A stretch of 64,000 bases of DNA from Pseudomonas tensinigenes (GTDB lineage: Bacteria > Pseudomonadota > Gammaproteobacteria > Pseudomonadales > Pseudomonadaceae), in the NCBI RefSeq assembly GCF_014268445.2, contig NZ_CP077089.1:5959001-6023000 (forward strand), given 5' to 3'. The notes below the pieces were generated by a model. The model was not told the origin of the DNA. It did not search any database and saw only the letters and a list, made by a program, of their open reading frames with translations. Numbering within the stretch: the stretch's first letter is position 1; every line of letters begins with the position of its first letter. Both the position numbers and the translations under genes were made by a program. Shown here one piece after another: positions 1 through 8,165 of this stretch.

Positions 1-328
1 CGACGGCCGGGGATTCGGCGATGGCGGCAAACAGGCGTCCGGCGCTGGCCTGATCCTTGAGCAGTTGTTGCAGCGGTTGATGCGCCGCCAGGTGCTGTGC
101 GCCGACAGCGCCGCCGGGCAGGACGATCAGGTCAAAGGTTTGCGCCAGCACATCGACCAGCATGCCGTCGGCAGTCAGGCGCGTGCCACGCGCGCAGGTG
201 AGCATGCGTCGGCCTTCAATACTGGCCGCCACCACTTCGATACCGGCGCGGCGCAGCACATCGATCAGGGTCACGCTTTGCAGATCATCAATGCCCTCGG
301 CGAGGGTAATCAGGGCTCTAAAGGTCAT
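1..328 (-). CDS. DJ-1/PfpI-family protein, 3' part outside the window
   Basis: The reading frame opens at an ATG at 328 (MTFRALITLAEG) and runs off the left edge, giving the first 109 residues of a DJ-1/YajL-like alpha/beta protein. The family fold is recognisable: the N-terminal beta strand, TIDVLRR-like helix region (here TLIDVLRRAG), and the FDLIVLPGGAVGAQHL strand-turn. At the nucleophile elbow, where DJ-1/YajL proteins read AAIC, this protein reads AAIAES, so the conserved reactive cysteine is replaced by alanine. The family includes protein deglycase/glyoxalase III and peptidase relatives that depend on that cysteine; function here is therefore uncertain. Confident on family, not on activity. 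Confidence 0.8.
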   Translation of the reverse strand, partial: MTFRALITLAEGIDDLQSVTLIDVLRRAGIEVVAASIEGRRMLTCARGTRLTADGMLVDVLAQTFDLIVLPGGAVGAQHLAAHQPLQQLLKDQASAGRLFAAIAESPAV

Positions 329-394
329 GGGCGTTATCCGCTGGGTGATACTTGAAGCGTAGTCAGCTTCACCCGGATCGCGCTGCAACAGCCG

Positions 395-844
395 TTACTT
401 GATGTAAAGCTGGGTCGACATCGTGTTGCGTGGCGCGTTGATCGAGGTGTTGCTGAAGGTGAAGGTGCCTTCCTGCTTGCCCGCCAGATCGAAGGTATAA
501 AGAGAACCGACGGTTTTGTTGCCGGGAGTGCATTCGGTCAGGTTGCCGTTATCAAAGGCACACACCGGGGCACGTGTGCCGTTCACTTCAAAACCGTCCA
601 GTGCGACCTGAGGCTGGCTCTTGCCGTAGCCGACTTCGAGCACGTAGACCTTGATGTTCGGTCCGCTGTGATTGCACTGGGTCTGCGTCTGGCCATCGGC
701 GATGTCTTCAAGACCGCAGGCCGGCGATTGCACCTTGATGACTTTCACTTGCGTCAACGGTGGCGCCGACGCTGCCCAGGCTGTCGACATCCCGGCCATC
801 AGTACGGCAATCAAACCCAAAACCTTCATCCAGCACTTGCTCAT
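395..844 (-). CDS. Exported small protein, DUF4879-like
   Basis: A 149-residue protein with a clear Sec signal peptide (hydrophobic stretch about residues 8-20, likely cleavage after AWA near residue 24), so the mature protein of about 125 residues should be periplasmic or secreted. The mature part contains three or four cysteines (SPACGLEDI, QTQCNHSG, PVCAFDNGNLTECT), suggesting disulfides. It resembles the DUF4879/YolA-type secreted proteins, from memory and not checked by search. An alternative start is the internal Met at residue 6. It is transcribed away from the purine permease; the two genes share the intergenic region around 845-1066. No function is claimed. Confidence 0.7.
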   Translation of the reverse strand: MSKCWMKVLGLIAVLMAGMSTAWAASAPPLTQVKVIKVQSPACGLEDIADGQTQTQCNHSGPNIKVYVLEVGYGKSQPQVALDGFEVNGTRAPVCAFDNGNLTECTPGNKTVGSLYTFDLAGKQEGTFTFSNTSINAPRNTMSTQLYIK

Positions 845-1066
845 GCGCTTCCCGCCCCGAAAAAATCAGCGCGCAGTATGGCGCAGTTGGCTTCAAGGCA
901 AAACTTCGCCGACGATCGACACCAACAACCGCCATATTCCTCACGCTGCTGGTATGATGCGCGGCTTTTTCCGGCCCACCACAATTTTTCAGGCGCTTGC
1001 GACGGTCTGTGCTTTGCTGTTGAGGTCGATACATTCACGGCGCCACGCGCGCCACGGGGAGCAGAC

Positions 1067-2362
1067 ATGCTGGAAAGGCTGTTTCAACTCAAGGCACACA
1101 ACACCAACGTGCGCACCGAGATTCTTGCGGGCATCACGACGTTCCTGGCCATGGCCTACATTCTGTTCGTCAACCCGAGCATTCTCGGCGAGACCGGCAT
1201 GGACAAGGGCGCGGTGTTCGTCGCCACCTGTCTGGCAGCCGCCATCGGCTCGACGGTGATGGGCCTGATCGCCAACTACCCGATCGCCCTCGCACCGGGC
1301 ATGGGTCTGAACGCCTTCTTCACCTACACCGTGGTTCTGCACATGGGCCACACCTGGCAAGTGGCGCTGGGTGCGGTGTTCATTTCTGCCGTGCTGTTCT
1401 TCCTGCTGTCGATCTTCCGTATTCGTGAATGGATCATCAACAGTATCCCGCTGCCGCTGCGCTCGGCGATTGCCGCCGGTATCGGCCTGTTCCTCGCGCT
1501 GATCGCCCTGCACAACGCCGGCATCGTCGTCAGCAATCCGGCGACCATGGTCGGCCTAGGTGACCTGAAACAACCGGCACCGATTCTCGCCACCCTCGGT
1601 TTCGCCCTGATCGTCGCCCTCGAAGCGCTGAAAGTGCGTGGCGCCGTGCTGATCGGCATTCTGGCCGTGACTATCGTGTCCATCGCCATGGGCTTCACCC
1701 CGTTCAACGGCGTGACCTCGATGCCACCTTCGCTGGCCCCGACCTTCCTGCAACTGGACATCAAAGGCGCACTGGACATCGGTCTGGTCAGCGTGATCTT
1801 CGCGTTCCTGTTCGTCGACCTGTTCGACAACTCCGGCACCCTGATCGGCGTCGCCAAGCGCGCCGGCCTGATGGGCAAGGACGGCCACATGCCGAAAATG
1901 GGCCGTGCGCTGATCGCCGACAGCACCGCGGCCATGGCCGGTTCGTTGCTGGGCACTTCGACCACCACCAGTTACATCGAATCGGCTGCCGGCGTCAGTG
2001 CTGGCGGGCGTACCGGTCTGACGGCCATCGTTGTGGCGATTCTGTTCCTGCTGGCGCTGTTCTTCTCGCCACTGGCGGCCAGCGTTCCGGCTTTCGCCAC
2101 CGCGCCGGCACTGCTGTTCGTCGCCGTGTTGATGACTTCCGGTCTGGCGGAAATAGACTGGGACGACATCACCGTCGCCGCGCCAGTTGTCGTGACCGCG
2201 CTGGCCATGCCGTTCACTTACTCGATTGCCAATGGCATCGCGTTCGGTTTCATCTCCTGGACCGTGATCAAGCTGCTGTCGGGCCGCGCCCGTGAGCTGA
2301 ACCCGGCGCTGGTGATTCTGTCGATTCTGTTCGTGATCAAGTTGGGTTGGTTCAACGCATGA
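1067..2362 (+). CDS. AzgA-type guanine/hypoxanthine permease (NCS2)
   Basis: A 431-residue polytopic inner-membrane protein with about 12-14 hydrophobic segments. It belongs to the AzgA branch of nucleobase:cation symporter-2 proteins: signatures include the N-terminal [30 protein letters not shown], the [13 protein letters not shown] helix and [15 protein letters not shown], which in this family line the substrate site. It should import hypoxanthine/guanine or related purines with protons. The open frame extends upstream to 668, but the start at 1067 (MLERLFQL) is preceded by GGGGAGCAGAC and matches the family N-terminus. Its stop overlaps the trmA start (ATGA), implying co-translation with trmA. 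Confidence 0.92.
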   Translation: MLERLFQLKAHNTNVRTEILAGITTFLAMAYILFVNPSILGETGMDKGAVFVATCLAAAIGSTVMGLIANYPIALAPGMGLNAFFTYTVVLHMGHTWQVALGAVFISAVLFFLLSIFRIREWIINSIPLPLRSAIAAGIGLFLALIALHNAGIVVSNPATMVGLGDLKQPAPILATLGFALIVALEALKVRGAVLIGILAVTIVSIAMGFTPFNGVTSMPPSLAPTFLQLDIKGALDIGLVSVIFAFLFVDLFDNSGTLIGVAKRAGLMGKDGHMPKMGRALIADSTAAMAGSLLGTSTTTSYIESAAGVSAGGRTGLTAIVVAILFLLALFFSPLAASVPAFATAPALLFVAVLMTSGLAEIDWDDITVAAPVVVTALAMPFTYSIANGIAFGFISWTVIKLLSGRARELNPALVILSILFVIKLGWFNA

Positions 2363-3438
2363 CTTTCGATTCCCAGGCCTACGCCGAGCAACTAGAAGCC
2401 AAGGTCACGCGCTTGCGTGATCTGCTGGCGCCGTTCGATGCCCCCGAGCCGACCGTGTTCGACTCGCCGCTGCAGAACTTCCGTCTGCGCGCCGAATTCC
2501 GCCTGTGGCGCGAAGGCGGCGAGCGGCATTACGCGATGTTCTCCCAGGACGACAAACGCACGCCGATCCTCATCGAAGAATTCCCGATTGCCAGCCTGCG
2601 CATCAATCAGTTGATGCCGCAGTTGAAGGCGGCGTGGCAGGCCAGTTCGGCACTGAGCCACAAGCTGTTTCAGGTGGAATTCCTGACCACGCTGGCCGGC
2701 GATGCAATGATCACCCTGTGCTATCACCGCCCGCTGGACGAACACTGGCACGCGGCAGCAACCAAGCTTTCTGCGGATCTCGGCGTCAGCATCATCGGTC
2801 GCTCGAAAGGTAAACGCGAAGTGCTTGGCCTCGATTACGTGGTCGAGAAACTCGAAGTCGGCGGTCGCACTTTCAGCTATCGCCAGCCGGAAGGCGCGTT
2901 CACCCAGCCAAACGGCACGGTGAACCAGAAGATGCTCAACTGGGCGTACGAGGCGCTGGGCGATCGCAGCGACGATCTACTGGAGCTGTATTGCGGCAAC
3001 GGCAACTTCACCCTGCCGCTCGCCACGCGCGTGCGCAAAGTCCTGGCCACCGAAATCAGCAAGACCTCGGTCAACGCCGCATTGAGCAACCTCAGCGAGA
3101 ACGCTGTGGATAACGTCACTCTGGTGCGTTTGTCCGCCGAAGAACTGACCGAAGCGCTCAACGAAGTGCGCCCGTTCCGTCGCCTGCAAGGCATCGACCT
3201 GAAGAGCTACGAGTTCGGCAGCGTCTTCGTCGACCCGCCGCGCGCCGGCATGGACCCGGACACCTGCGAGCTGACCCGGCGCTTCGACAACATCCTGTAC
3301 ATCTCCTGCAACCCGGAAACCCTGGCGGCGAACATCGCCCAGTTGCACGACACGCACCGTATTACCCAGTGCGCGTTGTTTGACCAGTTCCCGTGGACGC
3401 ATCACATGGAATCGGGTGTGTTGTTGACCCGGCGTTGA
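2359..3438 (+). CDS. trmA: tRNA (uracil-5-)-methyltransferase TrmA
   Basis: A 359-residue SAM-dependent enzyme that makes ribothymidine at position 54 of the tRNA T-loop. The SAM site reads [16 protein letters not shown]; the downstream [13 protein letters not shown] and [14 protein letters not shown] motifs carry the catalytic cysteine that attacks C6 of uracil, and [12 protein letters not shown] closes the protein as in E. coli TrmA. Unlike RlmD/RumA it has no N-terminal TRAM or iron-sulfur cysteine cluster. Its ATG shares four bases with the stop of the purine permease. A strong hairpin terminator follows 20 bases after the stop. Confidence 0.96.
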   Translation: MTFDSQAYAEQLEAKVTRLRDLLAPFDAPEPTVFDSPLQNFRLRAEFRLWREGGERHYAMFSQDDKRTPILIEEFPIASLRINQLMPQLKAAWQASSALSHKLFQVEFLTTLAGDAMITLCYHRPLDEHWHAAATKLSADLGVSIIGRSKGKREVLGLDYVVEKLEVGGRTFSYRQPEGAFTQPNGTVNQKMLNWAYEALGDRSDDLLELYCGNGNFTLPLATRVRKVLATEISKTSVNAALSNLSENAVDNVTLVRLSAEELTEALNEVRPFRRLQGIDLKSYEFGSVFVDPPRAGMDPDTCELTRRFDNILYISCNPETLAANIAQLHDTHRITQCALFDQFPWTHHMESGVLLTRR

Positions 3439-3456
3439 TTACGGGACAGCAGATAC

Positions 3457-3486
3457 GAAAAAGCCGTCGTGATTGACGGCTTTTTT
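3457..3486 (+). terminator. Rho-independent terminator after trmA
   Basis: An inverted repeat AAAAGCCGTC / GACGGCTTTT with a six-base loop followed by a T run. It ends the permease-trmA unit and, because the A-tract is also present on the left arm, could work in both directions. Confidence 0.9.
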
Positions 3487-3497
3487 GTGGGTGCTCT

Positions 3498-3588
3498 AAA
3501 AGATCGCAGCCTTCGGCAGCTCCTACAGGGAAACGCATTCCTATGTAGGAGCTGCCGAACGTTCGGGCCGCGTTCGGACGATCTTTTG
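3498..3588. repeat. Palindromic REP-like repeat, GATCGCAGCC family
   Basis: Nested inverted repeat: AAAAGATCG at the left edge pairs with CGATCTTTT at the right, and GGCAGCTCCTACA in the left half pairs with TGTAGGAGCTGCC in the right half. Related copies are at 7841-7929 and 32775-32808, with a truncated one at 28512-28540. This is the second REP-type family in the window, distinct from the GTGGGAGCGAGC family. Confidence 0.8.
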
Positions 3589-3645
3589 ATCTGTGCGATC
3601 ACCGAACATAAAAAGCCACGTCCATTTTTGATCAATTGACCATGG

Positions 3646-3660
3646 TAACCATCTAGTACA
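3646..3660 (-). promoter_or_regulatory. Candidate operator of the quinate/shikimate locus (site 1)
   Basis: Read on the minus strand the site is TGTACTAGATGGTTA, about 63 bases before the 3-dehydroquinase start. A similar sequence, TGTACTACCCGGTTA, lies in the divergent quiC/MFS intergenic region at 7990-8004. The shared TGTACTA-N3-GGTTA pattern in front of the two transcription units of one pathway suggests a common binding site, most simply for the TetR protein encoded between them. Inference only. Confidence 0.35.
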
Positions 3661-3722
3661 TTTTATCTCCACAGGCTGAAATCCTCGGCCAAAGCCAAAA
3701 ACAATAAGTGGAGTTACCCCTC

Positions 3723-4163
3723 ATGCCCCCTATCGTTCTGGTGCTCAACGGCCCGAACCTGAACCTGCTCGGCACCCGCGAGCCGGCGACTTACGGTCAC
3801 GAAACCCTGGCGGACATCTCGGCGTTGTGCGGTCGCGCTGCGGAAGAATTCGGCCTGGCCGTGGAGTTTCGCCAGACCAATCACGAAGGCGAACTGCTCG
3901 ACTGGATTCACGCGGCCCGTGGCCGTTGTGCCGGGATCGTGATCAATCCGGCGGCTTGGACGCATACCTCGGTAGCAATTCGCGATGCACTGGTTGCCAG
4001 TGAGTTGCCGGTGATCGAAGTGCACCTGTCCAACGTCCACGCCCGCGAGCCGTTTCGTCATCACTCGTTCGTCTCGGCGATTGCCACAGCGGTAATGGCC
4101 GGTTTCGGCAGCCATGGTTATCGCTTGGCGCTGGAACATTTCAGCCAGCGGCTGAAGGGGTAA
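3723..4163 (+). CDS. aroQ: Type II 3-dehydroquinate dehydratase
   Basis: A 146-residue type II dehydroquinase interconverting 3-dehydroquinate and 3-dehydroshikimate. Family hallmarks are the [13 protein letters not shown] start with the catalytic Arg and the following Tyr (PATYG), [16 protein letters not shown], and [18 protein letters not shown] with the catalytic His and Arg. A GGAG sits nine bases before the chosen ATG; an upstream in-frame GTG at 3708 overlaps it and is less likely. It directly precedes a quinate/shikimate dehydrogenase gene, so this copy probably serves catabolism of quinate and not aromatic biosynthesis. Confidence 0.95.
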   Translation: MPPIVLVLNGPNLNLLGTREPATYGHETLADISALCGRAAEEFGLAVEFRQTNHEGELLDWIHAARGRCAGIVINPAAWTHTSVAIRDALVASELPVIEVHLSNVHAREPFRHHSFVSAIATAVMAGFGSHGYRLALEHFSQRLKG

Positions 4164-4168
4164 CGCGC

Positions 4169-5023
4169 ATGTCTCGCTCTAACGTAATACTCGCCGGGCT
4201 GATCGGCGCCGGCATTCAGGCTTCGCGCACGCCGGCACTGCATGAGCACGAAGGTGATGCCCAAGGTCTGCGCTACCTCTATCGATTGATCGATCTCGAT
4301 CAGCTGAAAATGGACAGCACCGCCCTGCCCGACCTGCTGCTGGCGGCCGAACGGATGAATTACACCGGGCTGAACATTACCTTTCCGTGCAAGCAGGCGA
4401 TCATCCCGCTGCTTGATGAGTTGTCGCCGGAAGCCAAAGGCATCGGCGCGGTGAATACCGTGGTGCTGAAGGACGGCAAACGTGTCGGTCACAACACCGA
4501 CTGCCTCGGTTTCGCCGAAGGTTTTCGTCGAGGTCTGAAAGACGCCGCCCGCGAGCGCGTAGTCCAGATGGGCGCCGGTGGCGCCGGTGCGGCAGTGGCC
4601 CACGCATTATTGAGCGAGGGCGTACAGCAACTGACTATTTTCGATGTCGACAGTGAGCGCACCGAGAGCCTGGCGAATAATCTCAATCAACATTTTGGCG
4701 TTGGTCGTGCGGCGGCCGGTCGGGATCTGCCGAGTACGCTGAATCAGGCCGACGGCTTGGTCAATACCACGCCGATGGGCATGGCCAAACTGCCGGGCAT
4801 GCCGGTGCCGGTCGAACTGCTGCGCAAGGAATTGTGGGTGGCGGAGATTGTGTATTTCCCGCTGGAAACCGAGCTGCTGCGCAATGCTCGCGCTCTGGGT
4901 TGCCGGACGCTGGATGGCGGCAATATGGCGGTGTTTCAGGCGGTGAAGGCGTTTGAATTGTTCAGCGGCGTGGTGCCAGATGCGCAGCGAATGCTCGCGC
5001 ATTTTCAAAGCATGAATGGCTAA
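4169..5023 (+). CDS. Quinate/shikimate dehydrogenase, catabolic type
   Basis: A 284-residue AroE-family oxidoreductase. The N-terminal substrate domain shows GLIGAGIQASRTPALHE and NITFPCKQAIIPLLDE with the catalytic Lys, followed by GHNTDCLGF with the catalytic Asp; the dinucleotide-binding domain has GAGGAGAAVAHAL. The SRTP motif in place of the SxS seen in biosynthetic AroE, and FDVDSER after the second strand (acidic, favouring NAD), suggest a catabolic NAD-dependent enzyme acting on quinate and shikimate. It starts five bases after aroQ, so the two form an operon that yields 3-dehydroshikimate for the dehydratase encoded at 5907-7808. Confidence 0.9.
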   Translation: MSRSNVILAGLIGAGIQASRTPALHEHEGDAQGLRYLYRLIDLDQLKMDSTALPDLLLAAERMNYTGLNITFPCKQAIIPLLDELSPEAKGIGAVNTVVLKDGKRVGHNTDCLGFAEGFRRGLKDAARERVVQMGAGGAGAAVAHALLSEGVQQLTIFDVDSERTESLANNLNQHFGVGRAAAGRDLPSTLNQADGLVNTTPMGMAKLPGMPVPVELLRKELWVAEIVYFPLETELLRNARALGCRTLDGGNMAVFQAVKAFELFSGVVPDAQRMLAHFQSMNG

Positions 5024-5027
5024 AAAC

Positions 5028-5121
5028 CTGTGGGAGCGAGCCTGCTCGCGAAGGCGTACCTTCAGTCAACATATTTACTGACTGACACACCGCTTTCGCG
5101 AGCAGGCTCGCTCCCACAGGG
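5028..5121. repeat. REP doublet (GTGGGAGCGAGC family)
   Basis: Two inverted copies of the GTGGGAGCGAGCCTGCTCGCGA element face each other across about 40 bases of spacer, between the convergent dehydrogenase and TetR genes. This is the standard doublet (REPIN) arrangement for this family. Confidence 0.92.
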
Positions 5122-5127
5122 ACGGTG

Positions 5128-5805
5128 TCAGGCCTGCAGGTAGCGCAACACCGACTCGCAAATCATCTCGCGATGACGTTGTTTGACGCTTTCATCCGGC
5201 AGATCGATCTGAAAAATCTCGCCAAACGTGTGCCGGTTCGATACGCGATAGAAGCAGAACGAACTGATCAGCAAATGCACATCCAGCGCGTCCAGCCCCG
5301 CACGGAAAACACCTTCAGCAGCACCCCGACGCAGAATCTCACCGAGCGAATCGAGGATGGTGTTGTTCATCGCCTTGATTGCATCGGAACGCTTTACGTA
5401 TTCAGCGTTGTGGATATTTTCAATGCTGACGATGCGCACGAAATCGACGTTGCGGTCGTGGTGATCGAAGGTGAACTCGACCAATCGGCGAATCGCTTCC
5501 ACCGGCGCCAGCTCGGCCAGGTGCAAACGGTTTTCGGTGCTGCGGATATCACCGTAAAGCTTCTCCAGCACCTCGACGTACAACTGCTCCTTACTGCCGA
5601 AGTAGTAATAGATCATGCGTTTGGAGGTGTGGATACGCTCGGCAATTGCGTCGACGCGAGCGCCGGACAAGCCTTGCTGGACGAACTCGACGATCGCCTC
5701 CTGCAGGATGTTCTCGCGGGTCTTTTCCGGGTTGTTCTTGCGACTCTTGCGCGGCTCTACAGCGGAAACTTCAGAAGCTGCGGAAAGTTCTGTATTCATC
5801 GTCAT
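5128..5805 (-). CDS. TetR-family regulator of the quinate locus
   Basis: A 225-residue TetR-type repressor: an N-terminal helix-turn-helix about residues 25-75 (TRENILQEAIVEFVQQGLSG ... HTSKRMIYYYFGSKEQLY) and an all-helical ligand/dimer domain with a C-terminal TetR_C-like region. It sits between the aroQ-dehydrogenase pair and the dehydratase gene, and a matching TGTACTA-N3-GGTTA site lies upstream of both units. By position it is the likely local regulator, responding to a pathway intermediate; direct evidence is lacking. A second possible ATG is six bases further in. Confidence 0.88.
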   Translation of the reverse strand: MTMNTELSAASEVSAVEPRKSRKNNPEKTRENILQEAIVEFVQQGLSGARVDAIAERIHTSKRMIYYYFGSKEQLYVEVLEKLYGDIRSTENRLHLAELAPVEAIRRLVEFTFDHHDRNVDFVRIVSIENIHNAEYVKRSDAIKAMNNTILDSLGEILRRGAAEGVFRAGLDALDVHLLISSFCFYRVSNRHTFGEIFQIDLPDESVKQRHREMICESVLRYLQA

Positions 5806-5906
5806 TGCGGGCTCACGGCCATCACTGCACAGGCGGCGATTATGGGCCGCACAGCACAGTGAAGGAAGCTGCGCGGCCCGTGTTTAATCCCGCGTTTACG
5901 AATTTC

Positions 5907-7808
5907 CTACAACTTCGCGTGGCGCACTGCACCACTGCGTGATTTGGCCATGGCCGCCAGACGCACCGCGACGTTCGCTGCGCCGTAACCGGCATAGCCG
6001 TTTTTGCGCTGGATGATCTCGAAGAAGAAACGCCCTTCGAACGGCTCGGTGTAGACGTGGAACAGCTCGCCACCCTGCGCATCACGATCGTACAAGACGT
6101 TGTAATACGCCAGTTCGCTGAGGAATTCGTCGTCGAAATCGAAGCGCGCAGCAAGGTCGTCGTAATAGTTCAGCGGGATATCCAGCAATGGCACGCCGGC
6201 TTCTTTGGCGCGGCTGACTTCGGCGAAGATGTCGTCACAATCGAAGGCGATGTGGTGCACACCCGAGCCACGGTAACTCGACAACGCGTGGGAGATCGCG
6301 GTGTTGCGGTTCTCGGAAATGTTCAGCGGCAAGCGGATCGAACTGTCGCGACTGCGCAATGCGCGGCTCTTCACCAGCCCATACGGATCGGGCAGTACCA
6401 CTTCATCGTCCGCCTCGAAATCCAGCAGGCTCTTGTAGAACAGCACCCAACTGTCGAGGCTGTCGGCCGGCAGCGCCATGGCCATGTGATCGATACGCTT
6501 GAGACCGCCACGGGCCGGGGCATCTGCCAGCAGATTGAAATCGGTGCCGTAGACATCAGCCTGTTCATCGACCAGATAGATCAGGCTACCGTCCGGGGCC
6601 CGCACTGCCGCCAGCTCCAGTTCATTGGGGCCGACCAGTCCGCGATAGGGCTGACCTTTGTAAGCGACGGCGCGGGCTAACGCACTGGCACTGTCCTTGA
6701 CCCGCACAGCGGTGGCGCACAGCGACGGGCCGTGAGCCTCGAAAAAGCTGTGAGCGAAGGAATAGGGTTCAGAGTTGAGGATCAGATTGATGTCGCCCTG
6801 ACGTAGCAGACTCACGCTCTTGGAACGATGTTGCCCGGCCTTGACGAACCCGAGGCGCTCCAGCCAGTTCGACAGCTTGGCGCCGAGGCTTTCATCCACG
6901 GCGAACTCAAGAAACTCTATGCCGTTGTACTCGCTGGCCTTCGGTGTTTCGAAGAGAATTTCGCGGTTGGCCACAGGTTTGGTTTCCTGCTCAAGACGCT
7001 GACGGGTCTTCTCTTCCAGATACAGCAGCGAGCGCAAACCGTCGGCGGCATTGGCTCGTGGCGGTGCGGCGCGGAAGCCGTCGTTGAAGATTTCCAGCGA
7101 CAGCGGCCCGGTGTAACCGCTTTGAATGATCGGCGCGAGGAACCCCGGCAAATCGAATTCGCCCTGCCCCGGGAAACAGCGGAAGTGCCGGCTCCACTCC
7201 AAAACGTCCATCTGCAGGATCGGTGCATCAGCCATTTGTACGAAGAAGATCTTCTCGCCCGGAATGTCGGCGATAGCGCTTGGATCGCCCTTCAACGACA
7301 AGGTGTGAAAACTGTCGAGCAATACGCCGAGGCTCGGGTGATCGGCCTGACGCACGATGTCCCAGACCTGTTGATAAGTGTTGACGTGACGGCCCCAGGC
7401 CAGCGCTTCGTAACCAATGCGCAAGCCGCGCGCGCCAGCGTGCTCGGCCAACAGGCGCAGATCATCGACTAGAATTTGCTGATCGCCGACGCTGTCGGCC
7501 GAGGCGTTACTGCAGACCAATACCAAGTCGGTACCCAGTTCCTGCATCAGGTCGAACTTGCGCTCGGCCCGCTCGAGATTGCGCGCGAGGCGATCGCGGC
7601 GGCAGCCTTCGAAATCGCGGAACGGCTGAAACAGGGTGATGGCGATACCGAGGTCGGCGCACATCTGTTTAATTTCCCGTGGACTGCCGTCGTAGTACAG
7701 GAGGTCGTTTTCGAAAATCTCCACCCCGTCGAACCCGGCGGCGGCAATGGCTTCGAGTTTTTCCGGCAGGGTGCCGCTCAAGGAAACGGTGGCAATGGAA
7801 CGCTGCAT
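5907..7808 (-). CDS. quiC: Two-domain 3-dehydroshikimate dehydratase QuiC
   Basis: A 633-residue fusion of an N-terminal xylose-isomerase-like TIM barrel (about residues 1-270; metal ligands in AYEALAWGR, LDSFHTL, SLEIFND) with a C-terminal glyoxalase/4-hydroxyphenylpyruvate dioxygenase-like half (about 290-633; IDHMAMAL, GVHHIAFDCDD, GRFFFEIIQR). The barrel dehydrates 3-dehydroshikimate to protocatechuate; the fused architecture is the known Pseudomonas QuiC type. GGAGTTGAAAC precedes the ATG. With the neighbouring dehydrogenase, dehydroquinase and MFS carrier it completes the route from quinate or shikimate to the beta-ketoadipate pathway. Confidence 0.93.
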   Translation of the reverse strand: MQRSIATVSLSGTLPEKLEAIAAAGFDGVEIFENDLLYYDGSPREIKQMCADLGIAITLFQPFRDFEGCRRDRLARNLERAERKFDLMQELGTDLVLVCSNASADSVGDQQILVDDLRLLAEHAGARGLRIGYEALAWGRHVNTYQQVWDIVRQADHPSLGVLLDSFHTLSLKGDPSAIADIPGEKIFFVQMADAPILQMDVLEWSRHFRCFPGQGEFDLPGFLAPIIQSGYTGPLSLEIFNDGFRAAPPRANAADGLRSLLYLEEKTRQRLEQETKPVANREILFETPKASEYNGIEFLEFAVDESLGAKLSNWLERLGFVKAGQHRSKSVSLLRQGDINLILNSEPYSFAHSFFEAHGPSLCATAVRVKDSASALARAVAYKGQPYRGLVGPNELELAAVRAPDGSLIYLVDEQADVYGTDFNLLADAPARGGLKRIDHMAMALPADSLDSWVLFYKSLLDFEADDEVVLPDPYGLVKSRALRSRDSSIRLPLNISENRNTAISHALSSYRGSGVHHIAFDCDDIFAEVSRAKEAGVPLLDIPLNYYDDLAARFDFDDEFLSELAYYNVLYDRDAQGGELFHVYTEPFEGRFFFEIIQRKNGYAGYGAANVAVRLAAMAKSRSGAVRHAKL

Positions 7809-8165
7809 GTTTCAACTCCCGGACTGCGCCGCTTTATCTTTACTGTAGGAGCCGCGAAAGCCTGCAATCGTTTGATCTTTATTGCGGAAAGCAAAATCAA
7901 AAGATCGCAGCCTGCGGCAGCGCCTACACAGGATGGTTTTTATAGTGAGGGAAATTATTGGCTGCATCCCCGCGCGCAGCAATTTAAAGTGTACTACCCG
8001 GTTAGTTTTGCGTGCGATTATCGAACACAATGGCGGTTTGGCGAATTGACGATTTTTCGTCCACTGCCCAACATCGACTGCACATTGAGTCCGGATCTGA
8101 ACCGCCGGTCGCAGCGTGCAAGTAAAAAGCACACCAAATAACAAATCCAAAAACGGGTGGAACAC
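7809..8165. promoter_or_regulatory. Divergent control region between quiC and the MFS gene
   Basis: 357 bases without a coding gene. Positions 7841-7929 hold a REP-like palindrome of the GATCGCAGCC family. The rest is AT-richer and contains the ACTACCCGGTTAGT imperfect palindrome at 7993-8006, a good candidate operator for the TetR protein. Both flanking genes should have their promoters here. Confidence 0.6.
7990..8006 (+). promoter_or_regulatory. Candidate TetR operator (site 2)
   Basis: The sequence TGTACTACCCGGTTAGT contains an imperfect palindrome (ACTA..TAGT around CCCGGT) and matches site 1 in the pattern TGTACTA-N3-GGTTA. It is in the shared promoter region of quiC and the carrier gene. 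Inference from recurrence within the locus. Confidence 0.4.

Noticed and set aside
668..1066. N-terminal extension of the purine permease frame
   Set aside because: The extension has no family match, overlaps the opposite exported-protein gene, and a well-placed ribosome site precedes 1067.
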